36,643 bases of DNA from a virus, in the IMG/VR virus record IMGVR_UViG_3300027963_000165, positions 1 to 36,643 of that record; one strand, 5' to 3'. Shown here in pieces: positions 8,261 through 16,204 of this stretch (position 1 is the stretch's first letter; the number at the start of each line of letters is the position of its first letter). The translations under genes and the position numbers were made by a program. Below the pieces are notes generated by a model. The model did not search any database. It was not told where the DNA came from and was given only the letters and a program-made list of their open reading frames with translations.

Positions 8261-10918
8261 TTAAACTTGGACGAGGTTAGCGCGTTGTCCAGCGCGTGCT
8301 TCATAGCCAACAGACATGATTTTCATGTAGCCTTGCGTGTTAGTAAGCTCCAACCAGCTAAGGCGTCCCTGACGCCGAGTAATGAGTGGCAACCGGTATT
8401 CTTGCAACATCTCAGGCTGAATGCCAGAACCGGTCTGTAGGCCCGTAGAAGGCAGTCCTGGGGTACTTCCTGCAGCAAGCGTGCCCGTGCTGTAATCCTT
8501 GCGGTAAGCACGATTAAAATCGTTGTTCACGTTGGTCAGGTCGTAAGCAGAGTCAGCAAACTTCCAGCTCTCAGACCGACTGTAGGTCTGGTCTGTCAAA
8601 ATCACGCTCTCTTCGCTGGCACCCTCCGTAAACGCTGATACGGACACTTCTGGGCGGTTAGTAGCCAAATCCACAAATGCCCGACGCTGGAAGTGATTTA
8701 CGTTAGAGGTATCGTAGGCACGGGTAATTAGCTGAGTGCTGATTTCAGCCACCGTTGCACCGCTAATGTCGTTCTGGCCTTCATCCGTGACAAAGATCCG
8801 TCCGTCCTCGGTAACTGCGTGCATTCGCTGCAATCCAAGATAATCAATTACCTGCCAGCTTTGGATGCACATATTCAACGTGCTATCAAAGCTCCACTCA
8901 CCAAACCAGTTCTCGGTAGTAAAATTGTAAACTACCACTGCATTGCAGACGAGGCTGTTATCGACGGGAAGCGCAACGTAGAGCTTGTTGCTCCAATATC
9001 CAATGCTGATCTTGTAGCCAACCTTCCAGTTTACCCGACTCATAATCGTCCGAATTTTCGTAGAAAGCGGAAGCGTTTTATGCTGAAGCGAGTTGTTGGT
9101 GGATGTTAGCGTCAGCAGATTGATGTTCTGATTGCTGACGTAGGCCAAATCAGGGCCAATTGAGGTAACGCCGTTAATGCCTACTAGACCCACCTGACGG
9201 GTAATTTCAGTAACAGTAGCGATAGGAACTCCCGTAATAGGGTTACTTAATGCTCCTTGGATGTTTTGAATGAGCAAGATCGACTTGTTCTTAAAGGCGA
9301 TAAGGCTGTCTTGTCCGAATGGGAACGTGGCAACCAAGTAGTCGCTGCCACCTGTATTTATATGCAACTCGTTTGCGAGAGGATCGTAATCCGTAAACGC
9401 CAATACGTCTGATGCAGCTACTTCATCTTTGCCGTCTATCACCCAAAGCCTGTTTTGATAGAAAGTAGCCTGATTGCTATTGGGGATGGACAAAAACGAA
9501 ACTGGCAGCGTCGTGTCTGGAACCAGCGCAAACGTGCCGTTCCAATTGCCATCCCAGTACAGCGGAGTTTCATCTGGCCCACGGAAAATGTAAACGTAGT
9601 TGTTGGCCTGAACAATGGTGGACTGAGTGGTTACTTGGTAGCTTCCAAGGCTGATGCTTTTCCCCGTGTATCCGTTGGCGTAGAATCCAACGCTAGCATT
9701 CCCCAGCATCATAATCCAAGTCTGGCCAATGTTATTAGGATCGGAATAGATGCTTGAAGCGTAGACATTCTGCAACGGAGCACTGTAGGAGTAGAGAGCT
9801 TCGTACGTTCCAAGTGAATATGTATTTATGATAACAGAAGTATTGTTACCATTGGCCAAACTTTGATCTGCTGGAGTTAAAGCTGTGTCTGTAATGTCTG
9901 TATCATACAATATCCAATTAGTACCATAAATTGAAGTAAGAACTACAGTTGTTCGAGTCGCTCCAGAATTTTCACGGCCAACAGCAATAAATCGTCCGTT
10001 GAAGAAATCTATGTCGTTGAATATGTAAGTTGGAGAGGTATATGCAGCCTGAACTAAAGTCCAATTTGTTAAATCACCAGAAATAGCAATTCCACCTCCA
10101 GTAGAAATTGCACAAAAAACATTATTTCCAAAAGTTATTCCAGCAATTGTGCTAAAAGTGAAGAGCGCGTCTAAATCAGCACCTAATGTCCAGGTAATGC
10201 CATCAACTGATGTGAAAAGTTTTCCAGATTTTGTTGTTGCAATGAAAATACCATTGTAAAAAAATAAATCACTAGATTGACCCGAACCATTTTGTTGCGT
10301 TCCAGTTGTCCACGTTACACCATTATTAGTAGAAGTTGTTGGTGTAAAATTAAAGTCATTTGTAATGCTACACACAGAAACCCATTTTCCATTTCCGTAA
10401 GCTAATCCTCTAACAGTAAATGGAGAGGTAGAAGATGAAATGCTCCACGTTAAACCATCTGATGAATAAAAAAGCTGATCGCTACTAGAAGCACCGGCAA
10501 CAAATACGCCATTTGCAAATGCTATCTTTTTAATTATTCCACTAAGAGCAGCAGGAATAGCAGTTTGCGTCCAAGTAATTGCATCAGGACTGGTAATGAC
10601 GCATGGAAAAAATGTAGTAAGGGTACCTCCAGCAACAAACAAATTACTTCCAAAAGTAATGCAGTACGCATCACCAGAAGTAACATTTGTGGTTGTGTTC
10701 CATTTTGAACCAAACGCCTCAGTAGCCAGTTCTGGCAAGCAGACAAACCCACCCCTAGTCACTGCGTCCTGAGACGTGAAATCATGGTTAACGGCCTTCT
10801 GGACGTTACCAGGCTTGATGTTCTCAGGAGCGTTGTACTCGTCTACGCCAAGAAATGAATTATCGCCAACCACTTGAGGTTGGTCATCAAGATTACCGTA
10901 TGCGCGATAACGATTCAT
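8261..10918 (-). CDS. Tail nozzle (tubular protein B-like) with inserted beta-propeller
   Basis: An 885-residue protein. The first ~70 residues (PENIKPGNVQKAVNHDF, AVTRGGFVCLPEL) and the part after ~385 (FYQNRLWVIDGKDEVAASD, then FPFGQDSLIAFKNKSILLIQ) match the usual layout of podovirus nozzle proteins like T7 gp12. Between them, residues about 70-385 hold repeated FANGVFVAG / LFYSSDGLTWS-type blades, typical of BNR or WD-like propellers. The insert is visibly AT-rich: 10081-10140 has 18 G/C in 60 bases, against 30 in 60 at 9301-9360. The core forms the end of the tail tube; the propeller may bind a surface glycan or protein. Confidence 0.75.
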   Translation of the reverse strand: MNRYRAYGNLDDQPQVVGDNSFLGVDEYNAPENIKPGNVQKAVNHDFTSQDAVTRGGFVCLPELATEAFGSKWNTTTNVTSGDAYCITFGSNLFVAGGTLTTFFPCVITSPDAITWTQTAIPAALSGIIKKIAFANGVFVAGASSSDQLFYSSDGLTWSISSSTSPFTVRGLAYGNGKWVSVCSITNDFNFTPTTSTNNGVTWTTGTQQNGSGQSSDLFFYNGIFIATTKSGKLFTSVDGITWTLGADLDALFTFSTIAGITFGNNVFCAISTGGGIAISGDLTNWTLVQAAYTSPTYIFNDIDFFNGRFIAVGRENSGATRTTVVLTSIYGTNWILYDTDITDTALTPADQSLANGNNTSVIINTYSLGTYEALYSYSAPLQNVYASSIYSDPNNIGQTWIMMLGNASVGFYANGYTGKSISLGSYQVTTQSTIVQANNYVYIFRGPDETPLYWDGNWNGTFALVPDTTLPVSFLSIPNSNQATFYQNRLWVIDGKDEVAASDVLAFTDYDPLANELHINTGGSDYLVATFPFGQDSLIAFKNKSILLIQNIQGALSNPITGVPIATVTEITRQVGLVGINGVTSIGPDLAYVSNQNINLLTLTSTNNSLQHKTLPLSTKIRTIMSRVNWKVGYKISIGYWSNKLYVALPVDNSLVCNAVVVYNFTTENWFGEWSFDSTLNMCIQSWQVIDYLGLQRMHAVTEDGRIFVTDEGQNDISGATVAEISTQLITRAYDTSNVNHFQRRAFVDLATNRPEVSVSAFTEGASEESVILTDQTYSRSESWKFADSAYDLTNVNNDFNRAYRKDYSTGTLAAGSTPGLPSTGLQTGSGIQPEMLQEYRLPLITRRQGRLSWLELTNTQGYMKIMSVGYEARAGQRANLVQV

Positions 10919-10939
10919 TGCGGTTGTGTCTATGGACAG

Positions 10940-11116
10940 TCAATCAAGGTTCTTGAGGTATTCCGCCTTCCATTGCTTGCGCCACCGCCAGAGTAGGAAG
11001 GCAATGCCAAGCAGTGTGCCGACAAGTGCGGCAACCTCATTGATCTGCGATAGGCTCACCATTGCAGCGGCGGGCGTGGCGGCGGTGAGGGTAGCTCGGA
11101 TGTTGTCGGAGGTCAT
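10940..11116 (-). CDS. Small single-pass membrane protein, possible holin partner
   Basis: A 58-residue protein. A hydrophobic segment at about 34-50 (VAALVGTLLGIAFLLW) is followed by a strongly basic RWRKQWK stretch, so the C-terminus should stay in the cytoplasm. Its ATG overlaps the stop codon of the 3-TM holin-like gene (ATGA, 11113-11116), which supports real translation. Small basic membrane proteins coupled to holins are often antiholins or second holins, but no sequence family is recognised. The next gene downstream is the tail nozzle. Confidence 0.65.
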   Translation of the reverse strand: MTSDNIRATLTAATPAAAMVSLSQINEVAALVGTLLGIAFLLWRWRKQWKAEYLKNLD

Positions 11117-11550
11117 TTAGATTTGTTGTAGCGTGCGCCAACCCACCAGAAGATCAGCGTCCATGCGCCAAATTGGATCTCCGGTGACATGGTAGCGCGG
11201 ACTTCAGGGGATGCGGAAAAGTAAACGGATGTCAGGAAAATGAATCCAGCCCACGTCAGCCCTGGGCGCGTAAGCTGGCGGAAAGCCTCCACAAGGACGT
11301 AGATGGAGCCAACCCACGGCCACGTCCCAGCAGGGATGACAAGGGTTGCGTTGGAGTCCTTTTGGGATGCGGTGAAGGCGTTCCACGCTGCCTCTTTCTC
11401 GGCTGCGGCCAGCTTGGCGTTGAGCAGCATAATTTCCACTTCGGCGTCCTTCTTTTTGCGCCACGTCTCGAAGAAACTTGTGCCGAGATGGAGCAGCGAC
11501 CCCACGACACCCCCGCTCGCTGCGTTGAAGAGGATCTCGGTGAGACTCAT
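11113..11550 (-). CDS. Holin-like membrane protein (three-TM type)
   Basis: A 145-residue protein. It has an N-terminal Gly-rich hydrophobic stretch (about 10-25), a charged coiled-coil (about 30-60, RKKKDAEVEIMLLNAKLAAA), and two C-terminal hydrophobic segments (about 74-92 and 98-113), with a further aromatic one near 125-140. This order, with a Trp-rich middle (AGTWPWVGSIYV), resembles the GTA_holin_3TM family. Holins make lesions in the inner membrane that let endolysin reach the wall. It is chained to the 58-residue membrane protein by ATGA and follows the signal-peptidase-like gene by 1 bp. Family membership is judged by eye. Confidence 0.6.
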   Translation of the reverse strand: MSLTEILFNAASGGVVGSLLHLGTSFFETWRKKKDAEVEIMLLNAKLAAAEKEAAWNAFTASQKDSNATLVIPAGTWPWVGSIYVLVEAFRQLTRPGLTWAGFIFLTSVYFSASPEVRATMSPEIQFGAWTLIFWWVGARYNKSK

Positions 11551-11551
11551 G

Positions 11552-12025
11552 TTACTTCCCCCAGACGTAGGTGCGGGCTACGATGCCGACAAAGTTCGCC
11601 GCCGTCACCCGCTCCATCGTCTCGTAGGTCTTGTTGCCGAGTCCGGTCATAATCCACCCATTGCCGTCGATCTGTGCGGCCTGATGCATGACGTTGCGAT
11701 TAGCCCAGCGAGGTACATAAATGACCAGCGACCCAGCTTTGATGTCCGCGTAACGCGCACCCGACACAAGCACGGCCAGAGCCGACACTGTCCGCAGCGG
11801 GTCAGCCCCAGCGGGAGCCGCAGGGATGTACGGTGCCATTGAGCCAGTGCCTAAGACTACTACGGCAGACGGGCCAGCCAGCGTCCACGCATCGGCCTCC
11901 GACGCGACGATGATCCGCAGCGGCAACCCCGCCGTGAGCACGCGCTCACTCCGCAGCGCGAGGCCCAGCACGACCACGAGGCCGAGCGCGAGTGCCGCGA
12001 GGAGGAGTGAGCGTTTTAGGTTCAC
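11552..12025 (-). CDS. Membrane-anchored S26 signal-peptidase-like protein
   Basis: A 157-residue protein starting at GTG 12025, which overlaps the previous stop (GTGA). Residues 5-25 form one membrane anchor. Then comes the GTGSMAPYIP motif, matching the S26 box with nucleophile Ser62. IKAGSLVIYVP (95-105) follows, then NVMHQAAQID with His114 where Sec11-type enzymes have their catalytic His. The last box, GLGNKTYETMERVTAANFVG, aligns with the usual GDNN...D box but lacks the first Asp. It therefore looks like a Ser-His (Sec11/SipW-like) rather than a Ser-Lys enzyme, possibly altered in activity. It sits beside holin-like genes, so it may process a phage membrane protein or be part of lysis. 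The assignment is by motif only. Confidence 0.5.
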   Translation of the reverse strand: MNLKRSLLLAALALGLVVVLGLALRSERVLTAGLPLRIIVASEADAWTLAGPSAVVVLGTGSMAPYIPAAPAGADPLRTVSALAVLVSGARYADIKAGSLVIYVPRWANRNVMHQAAQIDGNGWIMTGLGNKTYETMERVTAANFVGIVARTYVWGK

Positions 12026-12162
12026 GGCGTGGGCTTGTCAGCGGCAGCGGCCTTGAGCGTTTCAATCTCCGCAAGCGCAGCCGCGAGTGAGTCCACCAGC
12101 AGATTCAGAGACTGCTGCTGGAGTTGGGTAACGATGGCGTTCTTGTGTTCTTCTTTGGTCAT
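12022..12162 (-). CDS. Small coiled-coil protein
   Basis: A 46-residue protein made of one amphipathic helix (NAIVTQLQQQSLNLLVDSLA, then AEIETLKAAAA), fitting a short coiled coil or tail-chaperone-like peptide. It starts at ATG 12162, 5 bp after the stop of the upstream gene, and its TGA overlaps the GTG start of the signal-peptidase-like gene by 4 bp. The chain of tight overlaps is the main evidence that it is a real gene. Function unknown. Confidence 0.6.
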   Translation of the reverse strand: MTKEEHKNAIVTQLQQQSLNLLVDSLAAALAEIETLKAAAADKPTP

Positions 12163-12167
12163 TGTGC

Positions 12168-12428
12168 TTATTCCTCGGATACAAGTTCAAACCCAGCGTT
12201 CACGGCTAACACAGCGGCAAACGCAGCGTCGTCAGTCCACGCCGCGCATTGCTCTGCGGTCGCAGGCACAAGGCCAACGGGCATGATTTCCACGCCCTCT
12301 GCATCGAGGAGGTGGCAGTCGGCAACGGCGGTAGGTTGCGTGTATTGGATGTATCGGACCTCGAACAAAGTTCCGATTTTAGGGCTAGCGGGTGAGCCCA
12401 TAGTGTAGGGAGCGATTGGGATGGTCAT
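12168..12428 (-). CDS. Hypothetical protein downstream of tail fibre
   Basis: An 86-residue protein with short beta-like segments (KIGTLFEVRYIQYTQPTAVA, LDAEGVEIMPVG) and a helical C-terminus (AAWTDDAAFAAVLAVNAG). It follows the tail-fibre gene and precedes the small-membrane-protein cluster in the same orientation. No Shine-Dalgarno sequence; the leader reads ACACCC before the ATG. No family is recognised. A fibre-associated or chaperone role is possible from position only. Confidence 0.6.
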   Translation of the reverse strand: MTIPIAPYTMGSPASPKIGTLFEVRYIQYTQPTAVADCHLLDAEGVEIMPVGLVPATAEQCAAWTDDAAFAAVLAVNAGFELVSEE

Positions 12429-12488
12429 GGGTGTAGTTGAATTTAGATTACTTGGCTTCTAGGGCGGCGAGCGCGTGGAAAAGTGATG

Positions 12489-13787
12489 TTATTGAATACG
12501 AACATAACGCCACGCGACGTCGAAGGTGCTTCCGCCGGATTGTGTAACTCGGACATTAAGTCCAGAAACCGTGAGCGTAAAACTAGCGGCATTTGTTGCA
12601 GTTATTTTTAATGTACTGCCGTTGCCCGTGTTTGTAACAACTGCTGTTGCCGCCCAATCGTTCGGGTCATAAGCATCAATGTAGGCGTACACTTGATACA
12701 TACCGCGAGTGGATGCTGCAAAAAGAGTAGTTGCCGTTGCGTTTGGCGCGGAAACCGTCCCAGTTGCCGAGTTCACATTAGTCGCCGTCACCGCGCCCGC
12801 GAAGGTGGCGGCTCCGGCACTAAGCGGGCGTGAGCCAAAGTCTACCAAACCGCTGGCCCCAGCAGTCGCAGAAAACACATTAGCAACACCATCTTCTACA
12901 AGATCGCAGCGGTTATTAGTGATCGCAAGCGACCATAACTTGTTCGATTGTGATGTGTTGCAAAGCTGTAATTTAGGGTTGCCGTAGGAAATTGTAGCTT
13001 GCCCCCCGAAATAGCTCGCCGCACCCGCCGCGCCCGCCGAAATGCCGCCCGCGATAACTAGCGCGCCTACGTTGGCGGAGCCTGCGGTGGTGGAGGAGAT
13101 GGTTACGTTGCCGGTGGTGGACGGGAAATTTACCTGCGATATGGTTGTACCAGAACGTGTAATTACCAGAGCATTTTCACCCGCCGTATTAGCGTCATTT
13201 ACCGCTCTCAGTCTCAGTATATTACTGCCTATTCCGCTACCCATTTGCCATGACCAATTTTTCGCATCGGCACCTTCTGCGGGATTTGAAATCCAATAAT
13301 CCGTCAACGATGTGGTGCTCGATAAATGCAACCTGCCCAGCGGCGTCGTCGTCCCGATGCCGACGTTGTTGCTCGCCGATAGCACCGTGATCGCTGCGCC
13401 AGAGTCGGTCGTGCCGAGCGTCAGGGGGGTCGCGGCGGGGGAGGTGAGGGAGGACGCCCCAAGCGCACCCGTAACCGTCAATCCCGTCGTTGCAATGTCC
13501 AACACCTTTGCACCGTTAGCCGCTACACCAATGTTGTTTGCACTAATACGGTAGAGCCCTGTGTCTTGGTCGGATAAAAACGCAAAGCTGGGATTGGCAG
13601 CCGTACCATTTGCTCCATGCACACTGCCACCAGGAGCAATTACACCACTGGTTGTAAGCGTAGTGACAGATGGGTTGGCAGCACTCATCTTGCGCGTGCC
13701 GTTGGTTGCTCCATCCAAAGCCATAAAATCATCAGATGCAGCCGATGAAGCAGTTGTAGCGAGATCTTTGATGCGAATGTCAGCCAT
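12489..13787 (-). CDS. Tail fibre / receptor-binding protein
   Basis: A 432-residue protein. The N-terminus, ADIRIKDLATTASSAASDDF, is the attachment-type motif seen in many phage fibres. It is followed by Ala/Ser/Thr/Gly-rich beta repeats such as FLSDQDTGLYRISANNIGV, NNVGIGTTTPLGRLHLS and TTGNVTISSTTAGSANVGAL, typical of trimeric fibre shafts. The C-terminal 90 residues (VYAYIDAYDPNDWAATAVV through VAWRYVRIQ) form a compact beta domain, probably the receptor-binding tip. A short reading frame just past the stop ends in SLFHALAALEAK, reminiscent of the tail of fibre chaperone domains. Confidence 0.8.
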   Translation of the reverse strand: MADIRIKDLATTASSAASDDFMALDGATNGTRKMSAANPSVTTLTTSGVIAPGGSVHGANGTAANPSFAFLSDQDTGLYRISANNIGVAANGAKVLDIATTGLTVTGALGASSLTSPAATPLTLGTTDSGAAITVLSASNNVGIGTTTPLGRLHLSSTTSLTDYWISNPAEGADAKNWSWQMGSGIGSNILRLRAVNDANTAGENALVITRSGTTISQVNFPSTTGNVTISSTTAGSANVGALVIAGGISAGAAGAASYFGGQATISYGNPKLQLCNTSQSNKLWSLAITNNRCDLVEDGVANVFSATAGASGLVDFGSRPLSAGAATFAGAVTATNVNSATGTVSAPNATATTLFAASTRGMYQVYAYIDAYDPNDWAATAVVTNTGNGSTLKITATNAASFTLTVSGLNVRVTQSGGSTFDVAWRYVRIQ

Positions 13788-13798
13788 AAAATAAAGGG

Positions 13799-13981
13799 TT
13801 ACGGATATTGAACGTACACAAACTTGTTCCCAGACGAATCAACGATGTTATCGCTGGTAGCTGTAATTAGATACCCATCTGGGATAATAGGTCTGCTAGA
13901 GTCATTTAATTGGGGTATGTTAATGCCCGTAGCCATGCGCTGGCCCAGAATATCACATTGACTGCCGAGGATCGCAATCAC
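13799..13981 (-). CDS. Small hypothetical structural-block protein
   Basis: A 60-residue protein whose ATG overlaps the stop of the preceding gene (ATGA at 13978-13981), indicating translational coupling. It has mixed short beta segments (PIIPDGYLITATSDN, NKFVYVQYP) and no transmembrane segment. The next gene downstream is the tail fibre. Unknown family; possibly a fibre-attachment or head-fibre partner. Confidence 0.6.
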   Translation of the reverse strand: MIAILGSQCDILGQRMATGINIPQLNDSSRPIIPDGYLITATSDNIVDSSGNKFVYVQYP

Positions 13982-14304
13982 AGTTGGAATTCAGAGGCTT
14001 GGATAGCTGCGCTGGTCGCACCTTGGCGGATAAACTTAGCCTGCTGCGCTGCCGCGGTAGACCAGGTGTAATGCGACCCAGAGTAAAGACGATGACCATT
14101 GGTCGTAGTCGGAGCAGAACCGTCAAACGTGCACATCACGTCAGCGTCCTGCACATCCAGAACAATCATAGTCGTAGTATCGCCAAACGTGGAAAACTGT
14201 ACGCCACCTACCGTGCTGTCTACCGTCAGGCGTTGATCCGCTACTGCACTACCCCGATACCAGGCTGGTTTCGGGAAGATGTTATTTAGATTGAATGAAC
14301 TCAT
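13978..14304 (-). CDS. Hypothetical virion protein, beta-rich
   Basis: A 108-residue protein with a beta-rich body: VGGVQFSTFGDTTTMIVLDV, then VMCTFDGSAPTTTNGHRLYS, then a helical end with QQAKFIRQGATSAAIQASEF. The phrase VMCTFDGSAPTTTNGHRLYSG, followed by a conserved-looking aromatic stretch, is reminiscent of small phage decoration or collar proteins. It lies after the adaptor gene and its HNH insertion. Before that insertion it was probably closer to the adaptor gene. Family uncertain. Confidence 0.6.
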   Translation of the reverse strand: MSSFNLNNIFPKPAWYRGSAVADQRLTVDSTVGGVQFSTFGDTTTMIVLDVQDADVMCTFDGSAPTTTNGHRLYSGSHYTWSTAAAQQAKFIRQGATSAAIQASEFQL

Positions 14305-14362
14305 AAGTAAGTAGTTTTGTTTAAACGTTGACGTAGCCCAGAATGAAATTAGGCATCAATGC

Positions 14363-14902
14363 GTGAATACTGAAACCTATACCCCGATTCGGGGCTACGA
14401 AAGATTGTACGAAATTACCGAAAGCGGACATATTCGCTCTTGGTCTTTTGGAACTACAAGACGTAGACGAAAGCCGCGAGCTTTGAAATGGCGAATCAAT
14501 CGTTCTGGCTACGCTACTGTTGCTTTGGCTAACGGACCAAAGCCAGTTTGGAATGTATTGGTTCATCGCCTTGTTGCGCTTACTTTTTTGCCAAATCCTA
14601 ATGAGTTGGCAGAAGTTAATCATAAAGATTCCAATAAGATCAACAATCATTGCAACAATTTGGAATGGATTTCGAAGTTGAATAATTTGCGTCATTCTTG
14701 GAGCGTTGGAACACATATATCGCCAAGAGGCGAACGTGCTCATCACGCCAAATTGACATCCGTACAAGTAGCTGAAATTCAAAAGCGTTTTGCCATTGGG
14801 CATAAAGGCTCTGTAATAGCCAAAGATTTTAATATTACGGCCACTCATGCTTATCGGGTACGCGATAATTTGCATTGGAAACCGGAATTACCAAGACCTT
14901 GA
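14363..14902 (+). CDS. HNH homing endonuclease (NUMOD4-HNH-HTH)
   Basis: A 179-residue protein starting at GTG 14363, on the strand opposite its neighbours. Residues 5-30 (YTPIRGYERLYEITESGHIR) are a NUMOD4 DNA-binding motif. Residues 66-112 are the HNH nuclease: VHRLVAL, VNHKDSNKINNHCNNLEW, with His68, Asn86, His87 and Asn94-Asn98 as expected metal and fold residues. Residues 130-172 look like a C-terminal HTH (LTSVQVAEIQKRF then SVIAKDFNITATHAYRV). Such selfish enzymes cut an allele lacking the insert and spread by repair. The last 15 bp overlap the 3' end of the adaptor gene, which must have been altered. No group I intron core is apparent, so it is free-standing. Confidence 0.9.
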   Translation: MNTETYTPIRGYERLYEITESGHIRSWSFGTTRRRRKPRALKWRINRSGYATVALANGPKPVWNVLVHRLVALTFLPNPNELAEVNHKDSNKINNHCNNLEWISKLNNLRHSWSVGTHISPRGERAHHAKLTSVQVAEIQKRFAIGHKGSVIAKDFNITATHAYRVRDNLHWKPELPRP

Positions 14903-16204
14903 CTGAGAGGTAACGTGCGTGCTGACAATCATTTGGAAGCTGTCTGGCATCTGCCTCTGGATGCGGTCCCATTCCTCATTCTTCTTCATCTCAACGATGT
15001 TGTAGGCTTGGGCGGCTTTGTCAGCCTGACCGTCTTGAATCAACCAGTCTCCGTAGGTCTGCCAGATCAAAGGCTGGCTAATCATTTCAGGGACAGGCTG
15101 AATCTCCCATTTAGCGGAAGTATTCTCTGGATTTTGCGCTGCCGTGGTTGTTGCCAAGCATTTGTAATAATCGCTGGTTCCAATAGCAGCCCCTGCGGTC
15201 TTGGTGTAATAAATGTACTGGCCTGCAACGTAGGTTGCTGTGGCGGAATAGGCATCCCCCGCATAGTTGTAGGGAACACGCCGATAGTAGATGTAGATCG
15301 GGTTGGCTGGGTTCGTGTTGTAGCTAACGTACCCATTGGTACCCATAAACCCACCCGCACTGGAAATCATCTGGAAACCATCCTTAGTCACCACAAACCC
15401 TTGTCCACGCGGATAGGTAATCATGGCTGGGCTGTCTACCCACGCCTGGAACATGACATCAATCTCAGCTTCCCCCGTTTGGTCCCAAGGAAGGTTAAAT
15501 TGCTGCGGGGAAACGTTGTTCTGCTGAACAATCAGATTGCCCCAGAGGTAAAGCCCCTTGGTAATGTCACCAAGGTAAGAAATCGTAGTCCCATCCGTGC
15601 TAATGCCTGCTTTATAAGTCTGGCTGGTGGCATTAGCCCCAGTCTGATACATGATCGTGCAAAGAAAGAATCCATTGGCGCATTGGGATATATTTGCGCT
15701 CTGCACGTTGGCTTGGGTTCCAACGAGTCCGGTCTGGACGTTAAAGAACGTGGAGAACGTGGTTGTACCGTCGTTTACGGCCAAATAGAGGTAGTTCCTA
15801 CCCGCTGGACGTGCGTAGACACTTGCTTGGTAGTTTGTGGCCCCAAATGCGCTTACAGCCTGTGTTACGTTGTGCTCTGTAGTCGTAGCCGTCTCAAAAA
15901 CTTTGCTGGCGGTAACGCGGTTGTCAGCTGGGTTACTGATGTTGTTGGCCGTAACCGTCACATTGGGAGCCGTCCAATACGCTGTCTGGGAAAGATCGTT
16001 GGGGTATGTCAGCAAATCACCCACAAACCGAGCCTCACCCCATCCCGTCAAATCAGGCCAATTGCCAGCACCCCAGATCTGGCGCACATTGGCGTTGAAC
16101 AAGTCATTGATCGATTGCGCCGTCTCCGTCGTTAGACGAGACGTGGGCACGCCAATCAGCCCGCAAATGTTAGCCAAAGCGCGACTGTAGGCGATTGTTC
16201 TCAC
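14888..16204 (-). CDS. Tail tubular A-like adaptor protein, 3' end altered by HNH insertion
   Basis: A 438-residue protein. The N-terminus (RALANICGLIGVPTSRLTTE, SINDLFNANVRQIWGAGNWP) and C-terminus (MISQPLIWQTYGDWLIQDGQ, AQAYNIVEMKKNEEWDRIQR) match the helical adaptor / tail-tubular A layout that links portal to nozzle. Residues about 70-230 hold a beta-rich carbohydrate-binding-like insert (VTVTANNISNPADNRVTASK, YLYLAVNDGTTTFSTFFNVQ). The final residues, QSRSW, are encoded by DNA antisense to the HNH gene, so the native C-terminus was probably replaced. It is followed downstream by fibre-region genes. Confidence 0.7.
   Translation of the reverse strand: MRTIAYSRALANICGLIGVPTSRLTTETAQSINDLFNANVRQIWGAGNWPDLTGWGEARFVGDLLTYPNDLSQTAYWTAPNVTVTANNISNPADNRVTASKVFETATTTEHNVTQAVSAFGATNYQASVYARPAGRNYLYLAVNDGTTTFSTFFNVQTGLVGTQANVQSANISQCANGFFLCTIMYQTGANATSQTYKAGISTDGTTISYLGDITKGLYLWGNLIVQQNNVSPQQFNLPWDQTGEAEIDVMFQAWVDSPAMITYPRGQGFVVTKDGFQMISSAGGFMGTNGYVSYNTNPANPIYIYYRRVPYNYAGDAYSATATYVAGQYIYYTKTAGAAIGTSDYYKCLATTTAAQNPENTSAKWEIQPVPEMISQPLIWQTYGDWLIQDGQADKAAQAYNIVEMKKNEEWDRIQRQMPDSFQMIVSTHVTSQSRSW

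Noticed and set aside
10926-11120. Plus-strand frame opposite the 58-residue membrane protein
   Set aside because: The minus frame is ATGA-coupled to the holin-like gene and has a proper membrane segment.
14321-14875. Minus-strand frame opposite the HNH gene, in frame with the adaptor
   Set aside because: The plus frame is a textbook NUMOD4-HNH protein, so most of the antisense frame is incidental. Only its last codons may be an adaptor remnant.
14321-14902. Group I intron hosting the HNH gene
   Set aside because: The HNH gene is antisense to the interrupted gene and fills nearly the whole insert, leaving no room for a ribozyme core.
14915-16135. Long plus-strand open frame of about 400 codons opposite the adaptor gene
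   Set aside because: The minus-strand frame has clear adaptor-like sequence and neighbours; the plus frame has no recognisable domain and looks like an antisense shadow.
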